A DNA stretch of 64,000 nucleotides, from NCBI GenBank assembly GCA_017311315.1, contig CM029632.1, positions 12,981,014 to 13,045,013 on the forward strand, read 5' to 3'. Shown here in pieces: positions 22,096 to 32,938 of the stretch. The notes under the pieces are model-generated. The model saw only the letters and a list, made by a program, of their open reading frames with translations, did no database searches and was not told where the DNA came from. The stretch comes from Dendrocalamus latiflorus (Eukaryota > Streptophyta > Magnoliopsida > Poales > Poaceae). Every line of letters begins with the position of its first letter. Within the stretch, counting starts at the first letter, position 1. The position numbers and the translations under genes are program-made.

Positions 22096-25000
22096 TCACG
22101 AAACTGGAGCAAGCAGTGAGAACTTCACATGCAGTGAGATCTTCCCCTTGTCAACATCAAGCTTTGCGCCTGTGACCAGCCAGTGTCCAGGGCTGTCCTG
22201 CGGCCCCATGGTCACCTGAGACGTCTCAACAAACTTGAGCAGCCTCTGTGTCCCGACAGGCACCGGTGGCCCTCCGGCGAACACGCCGGAGTCAATGTTA
22301 ACTCTCGCCGGCTGCTGCTCCGCCTCCTTCTCAACGGCGCCTGAAGACGCCGCCGCGAACGACTTGGACAGGAAACTCCCTCTACCTGACAGCCTCGCCG
22401 TGTTGTGCGCCCATTTGGACTGCACCACGGTGTATCCTGACAGCTCGGTGTACAGGAGCCTGAGGTGCAGTATGTTGGTCGAATCATGGGCCTTGACATG
22501 CAGCTGCGCCCCGTAGACGATGTATGCGGTCTGTTGGCCCGCGCCGCGCCACCGGGAATCGTACTTCACCGGCACGGTGCAGACATGGGCGAACAATCTC
22601 CATTGGACCGGCTCGTAGTACCGTTCGTCGGAGATCATCTCCGATCCTCGCCAGATCGGTCGCTTGTCTGAACGTTCTTTAACGAATGTTGGGGTGTTTG
22701 ACAAATGCTGCAGGTGGATGCCTAACCTGATCATAATGTGGAGTAGTTAACAATCTGAAGTTTGTTATTCTTCTAACAGATTTTTTTTTGCTGCAACAGC
22801 AAACTGGAAGTAAATGTAGCTAACCTGTTGTTTTTTTTGCCCTCTAGGTGCAATCTCATCCCAGTGATTGGCAATTGAGGAACGTTAACCTGCATTTAGT
22901 TTTTGTCATGTGGTTAAGTGAGCATTTCTACTGGACTGCAGATGGTTCTAAACAACGAGCAAGGATTTCTTGCCTGGCTTGAGCTGACATAGAGCTTTGG
23001 ACCTACAAGGCTGAAGTGCAAGGCTGGGCTATCGCCTTGTCGGTTCGAGCACAAACCGAGAGGTAGGTCACTGAGTACAGGGGCCCACAATCTGTGGTGC
23101 TGGAAGTCCAGGAAGTACCTCAACTCTGCTACTGGAGGTTTGTCTGTTAAGGAAAGACGGCATAATTAAGCACTTTTAGCTGCAACTCTACGATGGATTG
23201 TACACAAAAGTAAGTAAAAGAAGTTTGTGAAAATGTGGGAGTTATAAAGTAGATGACATTGTTATGTGCACTTTTAGCATCAATATTCTAAGCAATTTCT
23301 ATTGTTATGTGCATGTTTTCATGCACATTAGCTTATATATGACATGGCTAAATGTGTGCTAGAATAGAGACAGCTCTTACATCTCAGGTAGAGGTTTATG
23401 GCATGAGAAAGGAAGCCGATGCCAGTCACCCCCTTCAGAAGGGATGTGATGGGCACAAGCTTGAAGTTGATGGCATCCGGCTTTGTCGGCACCGTGAGTA
23501 GCCACTCTGAGTGGCTGCTCACCGCTGTATCCCCTCCCCTCTTGGAGTAGATCACTGTCACACCCTGCATCAGTTAAAATTCAGCAAATATCCCTGCATG
23601 ACTTGCTTTAAGATCCCTCACTCACAGATGGTTGCAAGTTGCAACTTACAAGAGTAGTAGAAGTAGTACCTGTTTGCATGACACTGGAGTAGTCATTACT
23701 TCGAGCCTTTGCTGTGTTATTTGGGCATCAAATACATTGAAGGCCCCAGGGACCTGCTGTAATCAGAATCATGGATTTTTTTTCAGTACATTTCAGGTTA
23801 TTCTCAACTCATGATCTGGTGGATGCTAACTCATGATTTCAGTTTGAGATGGAAATTAAAAAACATGGTTTCTTGACCTTAAACTTGTGATCTCTGGACT
23901 TGCTGTGTGAAGGAGGCAGGGCGCACGTCCCAGTGAAGAGCTGGTCACCTAGCTTGTCTAGGTGCTCCTTGATCTCAGACGGCGACAACAGCGACGACTT
24001 GTCCTGCTTCACATACACCACATCCTGGCCGCCCATGCTCAGTCCTACGACGATGTGTGTCCCGTATTTCTCGATGAAACTGCTCACCAATTCACAGATA
24101 GGGTGATGTTAATCTTCAGATGTATGGAATGATGGATTTGAAAACTGCATCTTGACTTACATTAAACAGTTATGCTATTGCACAGACGACTGAAATTTTT
24201 TTATGTTTCAATCACCTGAAATTGCATTCTTAATGAACTAAAATTGCAGCCCCCCTAAAAAAAGCAGCTGCAACTTTAGGTGATTCAGAGTGCAATTTCA
24301 GGTGACCTGAAATTGCACTTTCAATCAACTAAAATTGCAGTCCCCCTAAAAAAACATGTGCAACTTCAGGTGATTCAAAGTGTAACTTTAGGTAACTGAA
24401 AGATAAAAAAAATTCAGTCGTCTGTGCAATAGTCTATCCCTACATTAAATCATCTGATTCATGATGCTTTCATTAATCAATGACTCAATGGTGGCATTTT
24501 CGGAGTTCAGACTACTACTAGGCTCATGAAAGATGGAAAAGAAGGAAACATAATCTCCTTGCTGATCGGTGTCAATTAGCTCTACCTTGTAAGTTAATTT
24601 AGTATCTGTCAGAAGAAGACATAAAAAATTTACCTCATTGTACTTTTGTGAGCAATGCATTTGAAAGCTATTAGTATCTTATTTTCGTATAGCCCAATTT
24701 TCCACCATGCATACGTTTTTTAACACCACATGGCACAAGTGTGGTGGAAAAGTTAGCACTCTTTCAAGGGACCAAGTCATCATCTAACTGTAACGCAATT
24801 AAAGAAAGAAGAGTGATTGGTTTCTGAAAGTTATTGAGCTAATGTCTGTACTCTGTACCTTGCTATGGCTGACGGCTCCCAGGCCGCTGGCACGTCGTCG
24901 ACGACGTGCTCCGCGAGGGCGAGCGGCCGGCAATTGAGCTGAAGGTCCAGGAGGGAGATGAAGTAGCCATCGAATGCGAGGCACTTGGTGCTGGAAGCGT

Positions 25001-25875
25001 CCTGAGCCCACGAGCTGCAGTCCAGGTCGAACGACGAGTTGAAGAGCCCCGACGGGATCTTCCCCGACAGCGAGCTCCGGTGGTTGAACAGCTCCGACAT
25101 CTGCGCTCAAGATTGGGCAATTAATACTTCTTGTCATAATCGCGTTCTTGGTTCTTTGATTGGATAATTGTCTGTTCTATTGGCTGGCTTGATCAGAAAA
25201 ATTGACTAGGATGCAGAGACGATTGAGATTGTGAGGAAATTGGGTCAAAAAGATGAACCACGTGCTTTTCCTGGTCATGTTCGTCTAATGATGGGCATTG
25301 TACAGTACTACAGTACCATGTTCTTTTTCCCCCATGGCCATTTTTCTTTGATTGTGAAAGAAATTTGCAAATTAGAAGAGGAAAATACGCAATGAAGAAA
25401 TCATTTGTCTATCCAACTTCATGACTTGATCATTTTGTTTTTTTAAAAAAAAAGTATTTCTGATTTGTAAATCTGGCAGGTTGTTTATCTAGCTCAATTT
25501 CACTTGCAACTTTATTCATTTGAGCCAAAATATTTCCTACTCTCCCAATTATGCATTGCTTCAAATATTCTCAAAGAAAAACAAGTAATGGTGCAACCAA
25601 CAAACCTTGTTGAACTCGAGCACGTCGGACTTGAACCTGATACGGTCACCCTTGCCGCACTTCACGTCGGCCGGCACGTCGGGTACCACCCCGAACCCCG
25701 GCACGGCGACCGCCGCCGCCTTCTCGCCGCTCCTGACGACGAGGCAACCCCCTGCATCCTTGCAGTGCTTCAACCTCAGGTCGCTCGTCATGTCGAACCC
25801 CCTGCCGAGGCATCTCACCGCCCTTTCCACCGCCGCCGCCACGCCGCCGGCCATCTCCCCCCTGCTCCTAGCCAT
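22096..25875 (-). CDS. MACPF-domain protein, complete (8 exons, 615 aa)
   Basis: Exons on the minus strand: 25606-25875, 24859-25100, 23878-24079, 23670-23753, 23381-23564, 22974-23143, 22825-22889 and 22096-22726. They join to one frame of 616 codons ending TGA (22096-22098). The membrane-attack-complex/perforin signature YGTH lies at residues 176-179 (FIEKYGTHIVVGLSMGGQD). The C-terminal region has PGHWLVTGAKLDVDKGKI, typical of plant MACPF proteins, and the overall length and N-terminus (AVRCLGRGFDMTSDLRLK) fit the Arabidopsis At1g14780-type group. Relatives CAD1 and NSL1 restrain salicylate-dependent cell death; that role is family knowledge, not shown here. Intron 6 has a GC donor. The start at 25875 is the first Met; a second Met at residue 8 (25854) is possible. 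Intron 2 holds a Mutator-type MITE. A young LTR element lies 76 bp past the stop. Confidence 0.93.
24167..24440. mobile_element. Mutator-type MITE (274 bp) in MACPF intron 2
   Basis: A 9-bp duplication TACATTAAA (24158-24166 and 24441-24449), the Mutator size, flanks the element. Terminal inverted repeats share CTATTGCACAGACGACTGAA. The interior is two related halves built of words such as ACCTGAAATTGCA and CTAAAATTGCAG, in direct and inverted order, so the transcript could fold into a long hairpin. Confidence 0.85.
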
Positions 25876-26617
25876 GTCTTCTTGGGCTGAAGCTACTCTA
25901 TATATGTCAATGCTTGTGCCACGAACTTACCAAGAATCTAACAGATAAGCTATCAGGACAAGCTGCACAGGATGTCAAACAAACATGTGATATAGTTCTC
26001 TCTTTTTTCTGGTCTTCTCTGGAAACAATCAAACAAGAGTTGGTGTTTGATATTTGAAGCTTGGAGGGAGTAGTTGCCAATGCATAATTGACATTGTTGG
26101 GTTCATATATATATATAGAGAGAGAGAGAGAGTAGAGAGAGAAGGAATATAGAGGGGGTAAGAGGAGGCCTTGAGGCTGTGAGATGGTGGGAACTAAAAG
26201 AGGGTGAGTATAAGTTGACTGCTATTTTCTTTTCTTTAGCCTCTTCCTGAATCGAACCCCTTTTCCTTGATTATTTTTTGGGGACCAATTTTTACCCCTC
26301 CTTGAAGGGCACCGCCAAAGCACGCAATTCCCCATCCTTGTGATGTTGTGCAGGTAAGGACATCTGATTTGTGTGTGGCGAATTGATTTGATGTCTTCGT
26401 AGTGAGACTCACCACGCAAAATGACAATCCCTAGGGTGATTTTCTGAAGAGATTTTACGAAGTCGTTGGTATGAAGTGCGTACAATCTACAATCTCTATG
26501 GACGAAGCTTCCCTAGTCACATCACCTATCCGAAAACACTTTAGATGCGAAGGCGTAAAACCGTACGTACGCCGTGGCTGTTCATGATGTGTACGGAACA
26601 CAAATCTCTCTTATTTA
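25876..26617 (-). promoter_or_regulatory. MACPF upstream region with TATA box
   Basis: On the minus strand CATATATAGAG (about 25897-25907) is a TATA-box match only about 25 bp before the first ATG, so transcription would begin close to or even inside that codon. An (AT)n(AG)n microsatellite sits at about 26105-26133. No other gene is recognised up to 26617; frames at 26222-26485 are short and unsupported. Confidence 0.45.
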
Positions 26618-26765
26618 CTAGCTAAATGCCTGTGCGTTGCTACGGATTTTAAAATTTTATCATACTACATATTCTAAAATTAACGGGTGCTAAAATTTGT
26701 TGGAACGTGCATACAAATATGTTCTATTTTTTTAAATCAGTAGCAACGCACGGGCATTTAGCTAG
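26618..26765. mobile_element. fold-back MITE flanked by TA
   Basis: The ends are inverted repeats of about 25 bp with CTAGCTAAATGCC and TGCGTTGCTAC (one mismatch), flanked by TA on both sides (26616-26617 and 26766-26767). The motif GCAACGCACGGGCATTTAGCTAG also resembles Helitron 3' ends of grasses (CTAG before T), so the class is uncertain between a Tc1/mariner-like MITE and two opposed Helitron ends. Confidence 0.55.
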
Positions 26766-26828
26766 TATGCATTATATATCCAATTTTTTTTCCTAAAAGA
26801 AGACCAGAAGGCGTAAGCTGCAATGGGA

Positions 26829-27353
26829 TCAACAAGAGAGTTTACCTTTGCCTGAGGAAATTAAGTGAAGATCCGCAAAATTTGAACACAGAAAGGACTT
26901 GTTGTACTTGAACCCTCTTCTTGTACTTTCGAAAACTTTCAGACAGATCGCCGATGACTGTGAAGATGCCTGATCATCATCTCCAACCATGACAAGAACA
27001 TTTTTTTGCTGATCATACAGAAACAATAAGGTGGGGGAGGCAGCGGTTTCGATAAAAGGAAGCGCACGGGTTTCGGGGTGGGAGGGCCACACGTCAGCAT
27101 AGTTTTTTTCTTTTTGAGAAGGGGTGGGAGAGGCCGCACCAACCACCAACTCCTTCTTTTTAAGGAGTAAAGATTTTTTTTGCTGATCATACAGAAACAA
27201 TAAGGTGGGGGAGGCAGCGGTTTCAGTAAAAGGAAGCGCACGGGTTTCGGGGTAGGAGGGCCACACGTCAGCATAGTTTTTTTTCTTTTTGAGAAGGGGT
27301 GGGAGAGGCCGCACCAACCACCAACTCTTTCTTTTTAAGGAGTAAAGAATCAC
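26829..27353 (-). pseudogene. unrecognised minus-strand frame with internal 174-bp duplication
   Basis: A 174-codon frame runs through two tandem copies of a 174-bp unit (27001-27173 and 27174-27347, nearly identical). The unit reads WPSYPETRALPF and LFLYDQQKK. The part outside the repeat (26829-27000) reads AICLKVFESTRRGFKYNKS and ADLHLISSG. No known domain is recognised and no splice context supports a gene. The multiple-of-three unit explains why the frame stays open. Probably a gene or transposon remnant. Confidence 0.3.
27001..27347. repeat. 174-bp tandem duplication
   Basis: Both copies start TTTTTTTGCTGATCATACAG and end TTAAGGAGTAAAGA; only about four differences are visible, so the duplication is young. 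Confidence 0.88.
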
Positions 27354-27779
27354 GTTGCATCTTTTGTTTCTGTGAGGGAATCACCTTGCATTTTTTTCAG
27401 AGGAGAATCACCTTGCATTTCTATAAGACCATACGGTGATAGTTCTATAAGAGTGACAATCTCTTCCTTTTTGGTAATTGATGACAACCTGAACCATAAA
27501 AATAAATTGAAAGGTTTACAAATACCCTAAGTTTTCACAAATAAGTTGTATTTTTTGTTTTAAATTTTGAATTGGAAATAATTCTTGAGATAGGCTCAAA
27601 AGAGGTGAAAATTTAATTGCCTTCAAAAATCAATGAATAAATAGAGAAAACTCCCCCTAAATATGTGCATATGGTTTTATGAAGTGACTTTTATGCACAT
27701 GCGGAATTTTAGGAATTTTTGGCGGAATTCCCTTTATTTGTTGGAATATGAGGAACCATTGTACATATCATAAGCATGA
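27354..27779. other. AT-rich sequence, nothing recognised
   Basis: No open frame, repeat structure or RNA gene is seen. Confidence 0.3.
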
Positions 27780-29220
27780 GAGTTAACACATAAACAACTT
27801 ATAAACATGATAAACATCACATTTAGCATAGCCATAAAAAGAAAGTCCATAAATAACCATCATAGCAACAGGCATAAATAACTTGCAACACATTTTAACA
27901 AGCATTCTAACTATTGCAAGTTCATCAAATTCTTGAATAAGTCCACATGATAGTAGTAGATAGATAACTAATATGACTTCGACTTCTCTTTCTTCTTCTC
28001 CCCCTTTGTCTCTACTTCTTCTCCCCTTTGGCATCAAGTACCAAAAAGAGTCACTCTTGAGGAGAAGAATCACGACAGTGATAGCGAAGTGAAGAAGGCA
28101 CCACCAAAGAAGAGGTATGCTCAAGCGCACCCACATGCTAAGCTAAGGAGGCCAACTGATAGTTTGTCTCATGTTGGGCATCGCGGATATCCATGACCAT
28201 GGAATAGATTTGAGATAATGAGATAGAATATGTAGCTGGAGCATCATCTTATTCTTGAGAGGGCTCTTCCTCCTCTTAAGCATGAGACAGGGCTACAGCG
28301 GGGATAGGAGCACCTTCCCTTGGCTTATACGCTTTATGAACCGCCAGGCGCACCACTCGATAGTGAGTCTTTATCATGATGAGAGCCATTATATATGGAG
28401 CAAAATAAATGTATTTGGCTCTATTATTTTTGGAGGAGGTAATTTCTTAGATGGTTAGGTTAGCTACATCAAATCTTCTTCCATTTATGATGCTATCAAT
28501 GATATTCTAAGTATGCCCTTGGATAGCATCAAAGTTCCCCGTCTTTGGAAATAAAGTATGATTGGTGATGCGATTGATGAGACTAGGTAAAGGAAGGAGT
28601 CTCTCTATCTTTCCAGGTGCGAATTGACCATTTGTATCATAAAATTGACTGCATGCCAGTGTCCTAAGAGTTGGCCATAAATATATCTTCTCGAAGTGTT
28701 CGAAGTGTGTTCTTAGAGCTAACTTAAACTCGGGCTTGGTGGCTTCCACTCTTTCATATCCCATCATCCATGTCATGCACTCAAAATCCAGGGATACGTA
28801 TACGGTGGCATAGAACTATCTTATCATATCCTCATTATAGTCACACTGAAGTGCAACTATATCATGCAAGCCTACCATAAAGAAGAGTTGATAAACACCG
28901 GAAAAGTGATCTATGGCATTTAAATGTCCCCAATCCACATACTTATGATTGTTGAACTGCTGGTGATGATCATAAAACTGGGAGAAGACATCCTGTTGAA
29001 ACTTTGTATGGAAGCAGGGATCCAAAGAGGTTCTTAGCTTGTTGAATTGATTTGGGTGACGTAGTATGGCATACTCATCACTTGTGATCAGCCTTAGATT
29101 TATGCTTTGCTCTTTGGCCTCAGTCATTTTTTCGTCCTCATCGTCATTTTGATAACTCTCTTCATCGTCTCCGTCTTCACTAAACACTGACTCATTTTCT
29201 TCTTCTTTTTGCCTAAAGAG
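27780..29220 (-). mobile_element. decayed gag-like region of an unclassified retrotransposon, minus strand
   Basis: Minus-strand frames 28816-29187 and 28507-28776 are adjacent and read an acidic start, then LDPCFHTKFQQDVFSQFYDH and MTWMMGYERVEATKPEF. This wording resembles the gag-like ORF of unclassified grass retrotransposons (Athila/ORF1-like). A further frame lies at 27783-28136. Stops separate the pieces and no LTRs were paired with them. Confidence 0.4.
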
Positions 29221-29452
29221 TTTGATCCTAAACTCTAGCCCTTATGGCCTACAAAAAGGAGCCAGTCTCCTTGAATTCATTTTAAATATGGATATTCACA
29301 CATTTATAAAATTTGACGCTTCAGATGCCCCCATCGCTACCGAACAAGAATCTACGCTATCCATTGTTGAGCAAGGCAAGTTCTTATAATTGATCATGTT
29401 GAACCTAGTTTTTAAATGTAATTATTTTATTTTCAAATTACAAACTCCATGC

Positions 29453-29514
<62 letters not shown>
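29453..29514. repeat. (TTA)n microsatellite
   Basis: About 20 uninterrupted TTA/ATT units. Confidence 0.97.
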
Positions 29515-29516
<2 letters not shown>

Positions 29517-30863
29517 TTTAAAAGTTATGTTTAATGGTGAGGCTTAGTTATACCATGATATTGATGTGCATTATCGTCCTAAGATACTTATTATAATAAT
29601 ACTCCACCTTAGTTAAACTTTAATAAATAATGTTAGTGCTTAGAAATGCATTAGTGGTAAATTGGAGTACAACGCAAACTTTGCCAATGGACACTTGAGA
29701 CATTGTGTAGCAATAGAGATGGAAACATGGGTTACCACTAGAAATAAGAACATGTTTAATAAATTGGTGGAGACTTGAGCAAGTGGTTGGGATGAGACTT
29801 GTGCTATAACGCACAAGATCCGGGTTTGTTGGTTGTCTCGTCTGAGTCAATTAAGGACCAAATCTTGTGCCGCTCTTTTCTACACCCAACGTGCAATCAT
29901 AAGTCAAGTATAGAATTGACTTGGCCAACTAATTTGCTTAGTTTCGGTGTAACTTCTACACATTGATAGGTGGAATTTTTGGATTTCCAGTGTGATTATT
30001 CTGGGAGTAACCCACACTAGGTATTGTCCCTATGTGGATTTATTTAAATATGAAGGGTCGTTGACTTCATAACAACAATGGTCCCTCTTGAAAACGTTGC
30101 CTGTAACGATAACTGTCCTAGTATTGAGGGATCTCACCTCCGGAGTGGGAGAAAGTATTGGGACTAACCATTGTAAAAGCCTTGTTATCATTTTGTCAGT
30201 CGTACGCCTACAGAAGCGTGTAGTGGCCAATATATGAGTTAATCATATGTTGTGCTTAAAGCTGTATAACCTCTACAGAGTGCAAAAAAATATATTCGAA
30301 TAGCCGTGTCCTCGGTAATGGGCATCATGTAGAAATGCCACAATTGCATAGTTTTTATAAAATAATAGTTATTTATTAATGGTGGTTATGAATGAAAGTA
30401 TGAGAAAATGATTACAATATCTTGGTATGAAAGTGTAATTCATATGGTGATCATGAAATGGATATGGTGTCTTGGTATGGAAATGTGCTTATGGAATAGA
30501 TATGGTGGATAAATATGAAGAAAGTTCGCTCTCATAATCATAACTAAACTGGACATTTTGATTTTAAGTTAAAAATACTAAGTCATAGGTTTAGAAACTA
30601 GCTATAGCATGATATTTGACAAACTAGCTTTATGATAAAAGAAACATAAGACCTTCTCTTGGTTAAGCCTTGCATGTTGATATATACATATACACTTGCA
30701 TTCTAATATAAGAACTTGTTGAATACTTTTGTACTTATTGTTGCTTAACTATATAAATTCAATGCTCAAAGAATGATCTGCTGGTAAACACTTGTCACCA
30801 TCCATCGAAGGTTGAAGACGACATCGAATACTAGGTCGTTCACCCCAATCGATTGCTTGTGGG
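29515..30863 (+). mobile_element. LTR relic, left part
   Basis: Sequence such as ATATTCGAATAGCCGTGTCC, CTCTACAGAGTGC and the statement-like order of motifs match the interior of grass chromovirus LTRs (compare 21370-21440). It is interrupted at 30864 by the Tat element and continues at 41954-42221. Its left border was not found. Confidence 0.45.
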
Positions 30864-31105
30864 TGTGGTAGGGATGGCCCCCACCTAAGCCCAACCGGTC
30901 TGTCAATGAATTGTAAGGCCCAGTATGACATTTGTAATAATGTGTATACCCTTATGGGAGCTGTGCGACTATAAGGGTAAAGTTGTAATTACACTCTATG
31001 GAGATATATACATGCCCTGCATATGGAAAGGAGGGAAAGCATTGTCCATTCATCCCAACCACTCTACTACTCTCCTACTATACTGTTTGGTCAGCAGCCA
31101 CAACA
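30864..31105 (+). repeat. 5' LTR of the Tat element
   Basis: 242 bp, TGTGGTAGGG to CACAACA; short LTRs are usual for this lineage relative to its long interior. Confidence 0.88.
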
Positions 31106-31126
31106 GTTGGCGCTGTCTGTGGGGAC
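31106..31126 (+). other. primer-binding site of the Tat element
   Basis: GTTGGCGCTGTCTGTGGGG immediately after the 5' LTR, the conserved primer-binding context of grass Tat-type elements. Confidence 0.75.
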
Positions 31127-31155
31127 GACAGAGAGCAAGCCATAAAATTTGAGAA

Positions 31156-32354
31156 GTGATGGCAGCAAAGAAAGCATCATCAACAATGAGGAAGAAGCGG
31201 AACACGACGGCGGCGCTCGCAAACGCCAAGGCCTCAATCAGTGGGCCGCCAGCATTGACATCAGGAACCAACGCTAAAGGCGATGCTGGTGTCGCGAACG
31301 TCAACGCTGGCACCCATGGCACAGCGGCCAGTCTCGCTGATGGCGCGGCGGCTGGCCTCATTAGCGGTGCTCGGAGCAGCGGGAGTAGCGACACCGAGAC
31401 TTGCGTTAGCATGCTCGGCGACCTGACGCCCAGCAAGAGAGCGACAGACAGCCCTGATGGCCGCACCAGTCTTGTTGCTGACCTTGGGGCTCGTCGCACC
31501 GGTGTGCTGAACAACTCAGGTGAGCAAGCCGTAGTCGCCATCAACCTAGCAACCCGTACCGCTGCTCAGGCTGGTGCAGCCACCTCAACGGTGGAGAATG
31601 CCCTGTTGGCGGCCCTCGGTACGCTGCAGCGCAAGCTTGCATATTTCTGAGGTGCCGTGCGGGAAATGCAAGAGGCTCGAAGCTAGTAGGAGTGCGGAAC
31701 CAGCAAACCCTGCCGGCAGCACCGGCGGACGCTACACCTAATTGGGCAGACAGACGCGACACTCCCACCTCCGGTTGTGTTGCACTTCAACGCGTAGATC
31801 CGGAGTCTACCCTCTCCGTCGGCCTGCAGCAGTCGGCGTGGCCGGAGGACTTCAAGTTCCCCACCATCGAGCCATACAAGGGCGACATGGACCCTAGAGA
31901 GTTTGTTCATGTCTATGAGAAAGCCATCGAGGCTACCGGCGGAGACGACTCCACCAAGGTGAAGGGTCTGCCGCTCGCGCTGTAGGGAGTAGCACTCTCT
32001 TAGTTCTTTACCATAGAGCCAAACTCCATCTATGCGTGGGAACAGATCCAAGACCGCATGTACAATAAATTCCAAGGAAACTATGTCGAGCGGGTAGACG
32101 CGGATCAACTCTTTGCCATCAAGCAAAAGTCTTCGGAAAAGCTCCGAGAGTACTTCAAGCATTTTGCCAAGGTCCGCTGCCAAGTCAAGAACGTCAATGA
32201 GACCACTATCATCAACGCAGCGATCCAAGGCCTTCGCCCAGGGCCACTAGCTGAATACAACGTGTGCAAGCTGATAAAGATGGTGGTCAAGCTCTTCGAC
32301 AAGATGAAGGAGTATGCGAGTGCAAAAAGAGGATGCATAGTGGCACAGAGGTGA
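31156..32354 (+). pseudogene. gag of the Tat element, broken
   Basis: Three frames make up the remnant. 31156-31650 is a low-complexity Ala-rich N-terminus starting MMAAKKASSTMRKKR. After a frameshift, 31692-31985 contains WPEDFKFPTIEPYKG, the start of the retrotransposon gag domain. After a stop at 31983-31985, 32058-32354 contains MYNKFQGNYVERVDADQLF and LREYFKHFAKVRCQVKNV. The zinc-knuckle part downstream is unreadable. Confidence 0.8.
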
Positions 32355-32938
32355 CACCTTCGACACCAAGTAGGTAGAGGACTCATTGAAGGATTCCTCT
32401 CAGCACAAGTAAGACTCCTCGAAGGACACCTCCAATGCAAACAAGACTCGTCGAACGACAAATCCAACCACAAACAGCGCAAGTCCCAAAAGGCCCGCTA
32501 CGTCTTCGACATCGAAGGCGACTCCGACGATAGCATCCCCGCTGGCCGAGGATGGGATCGTAGAGCTCGTGGACGCAGGCGAGGCTGAGGTTATGATGAT
32601 GGGACGCGTAGTGAAGCAGAATGCCAACAGCACGGACTATGGTGCGATGTGCATGGCCGCGGTGACCACCTCACACGGACATGCCCCACCATTGCGACGC
32701 TTCGCCAAAGCGTCGCCAGGGACAGAGCCCTAGAAGCCGGGACACCAGCGGTGGCCCACGTGTAGCAGCCCCAAGAGGGCCTCCTACGAATATAAGCCCC
32801 GGAGGGAGGCCAGCGCCATGTCATAAACGTCATATTCGGGGGTTCCTCCCTAGAATTTTCATCCGCGCGGTAGTAGAAAGCCTACGCCGTTGGTTGCATC
32901 ACGTTGCGGCGTATCCGGCATAGGCACCGCCAACCTGG

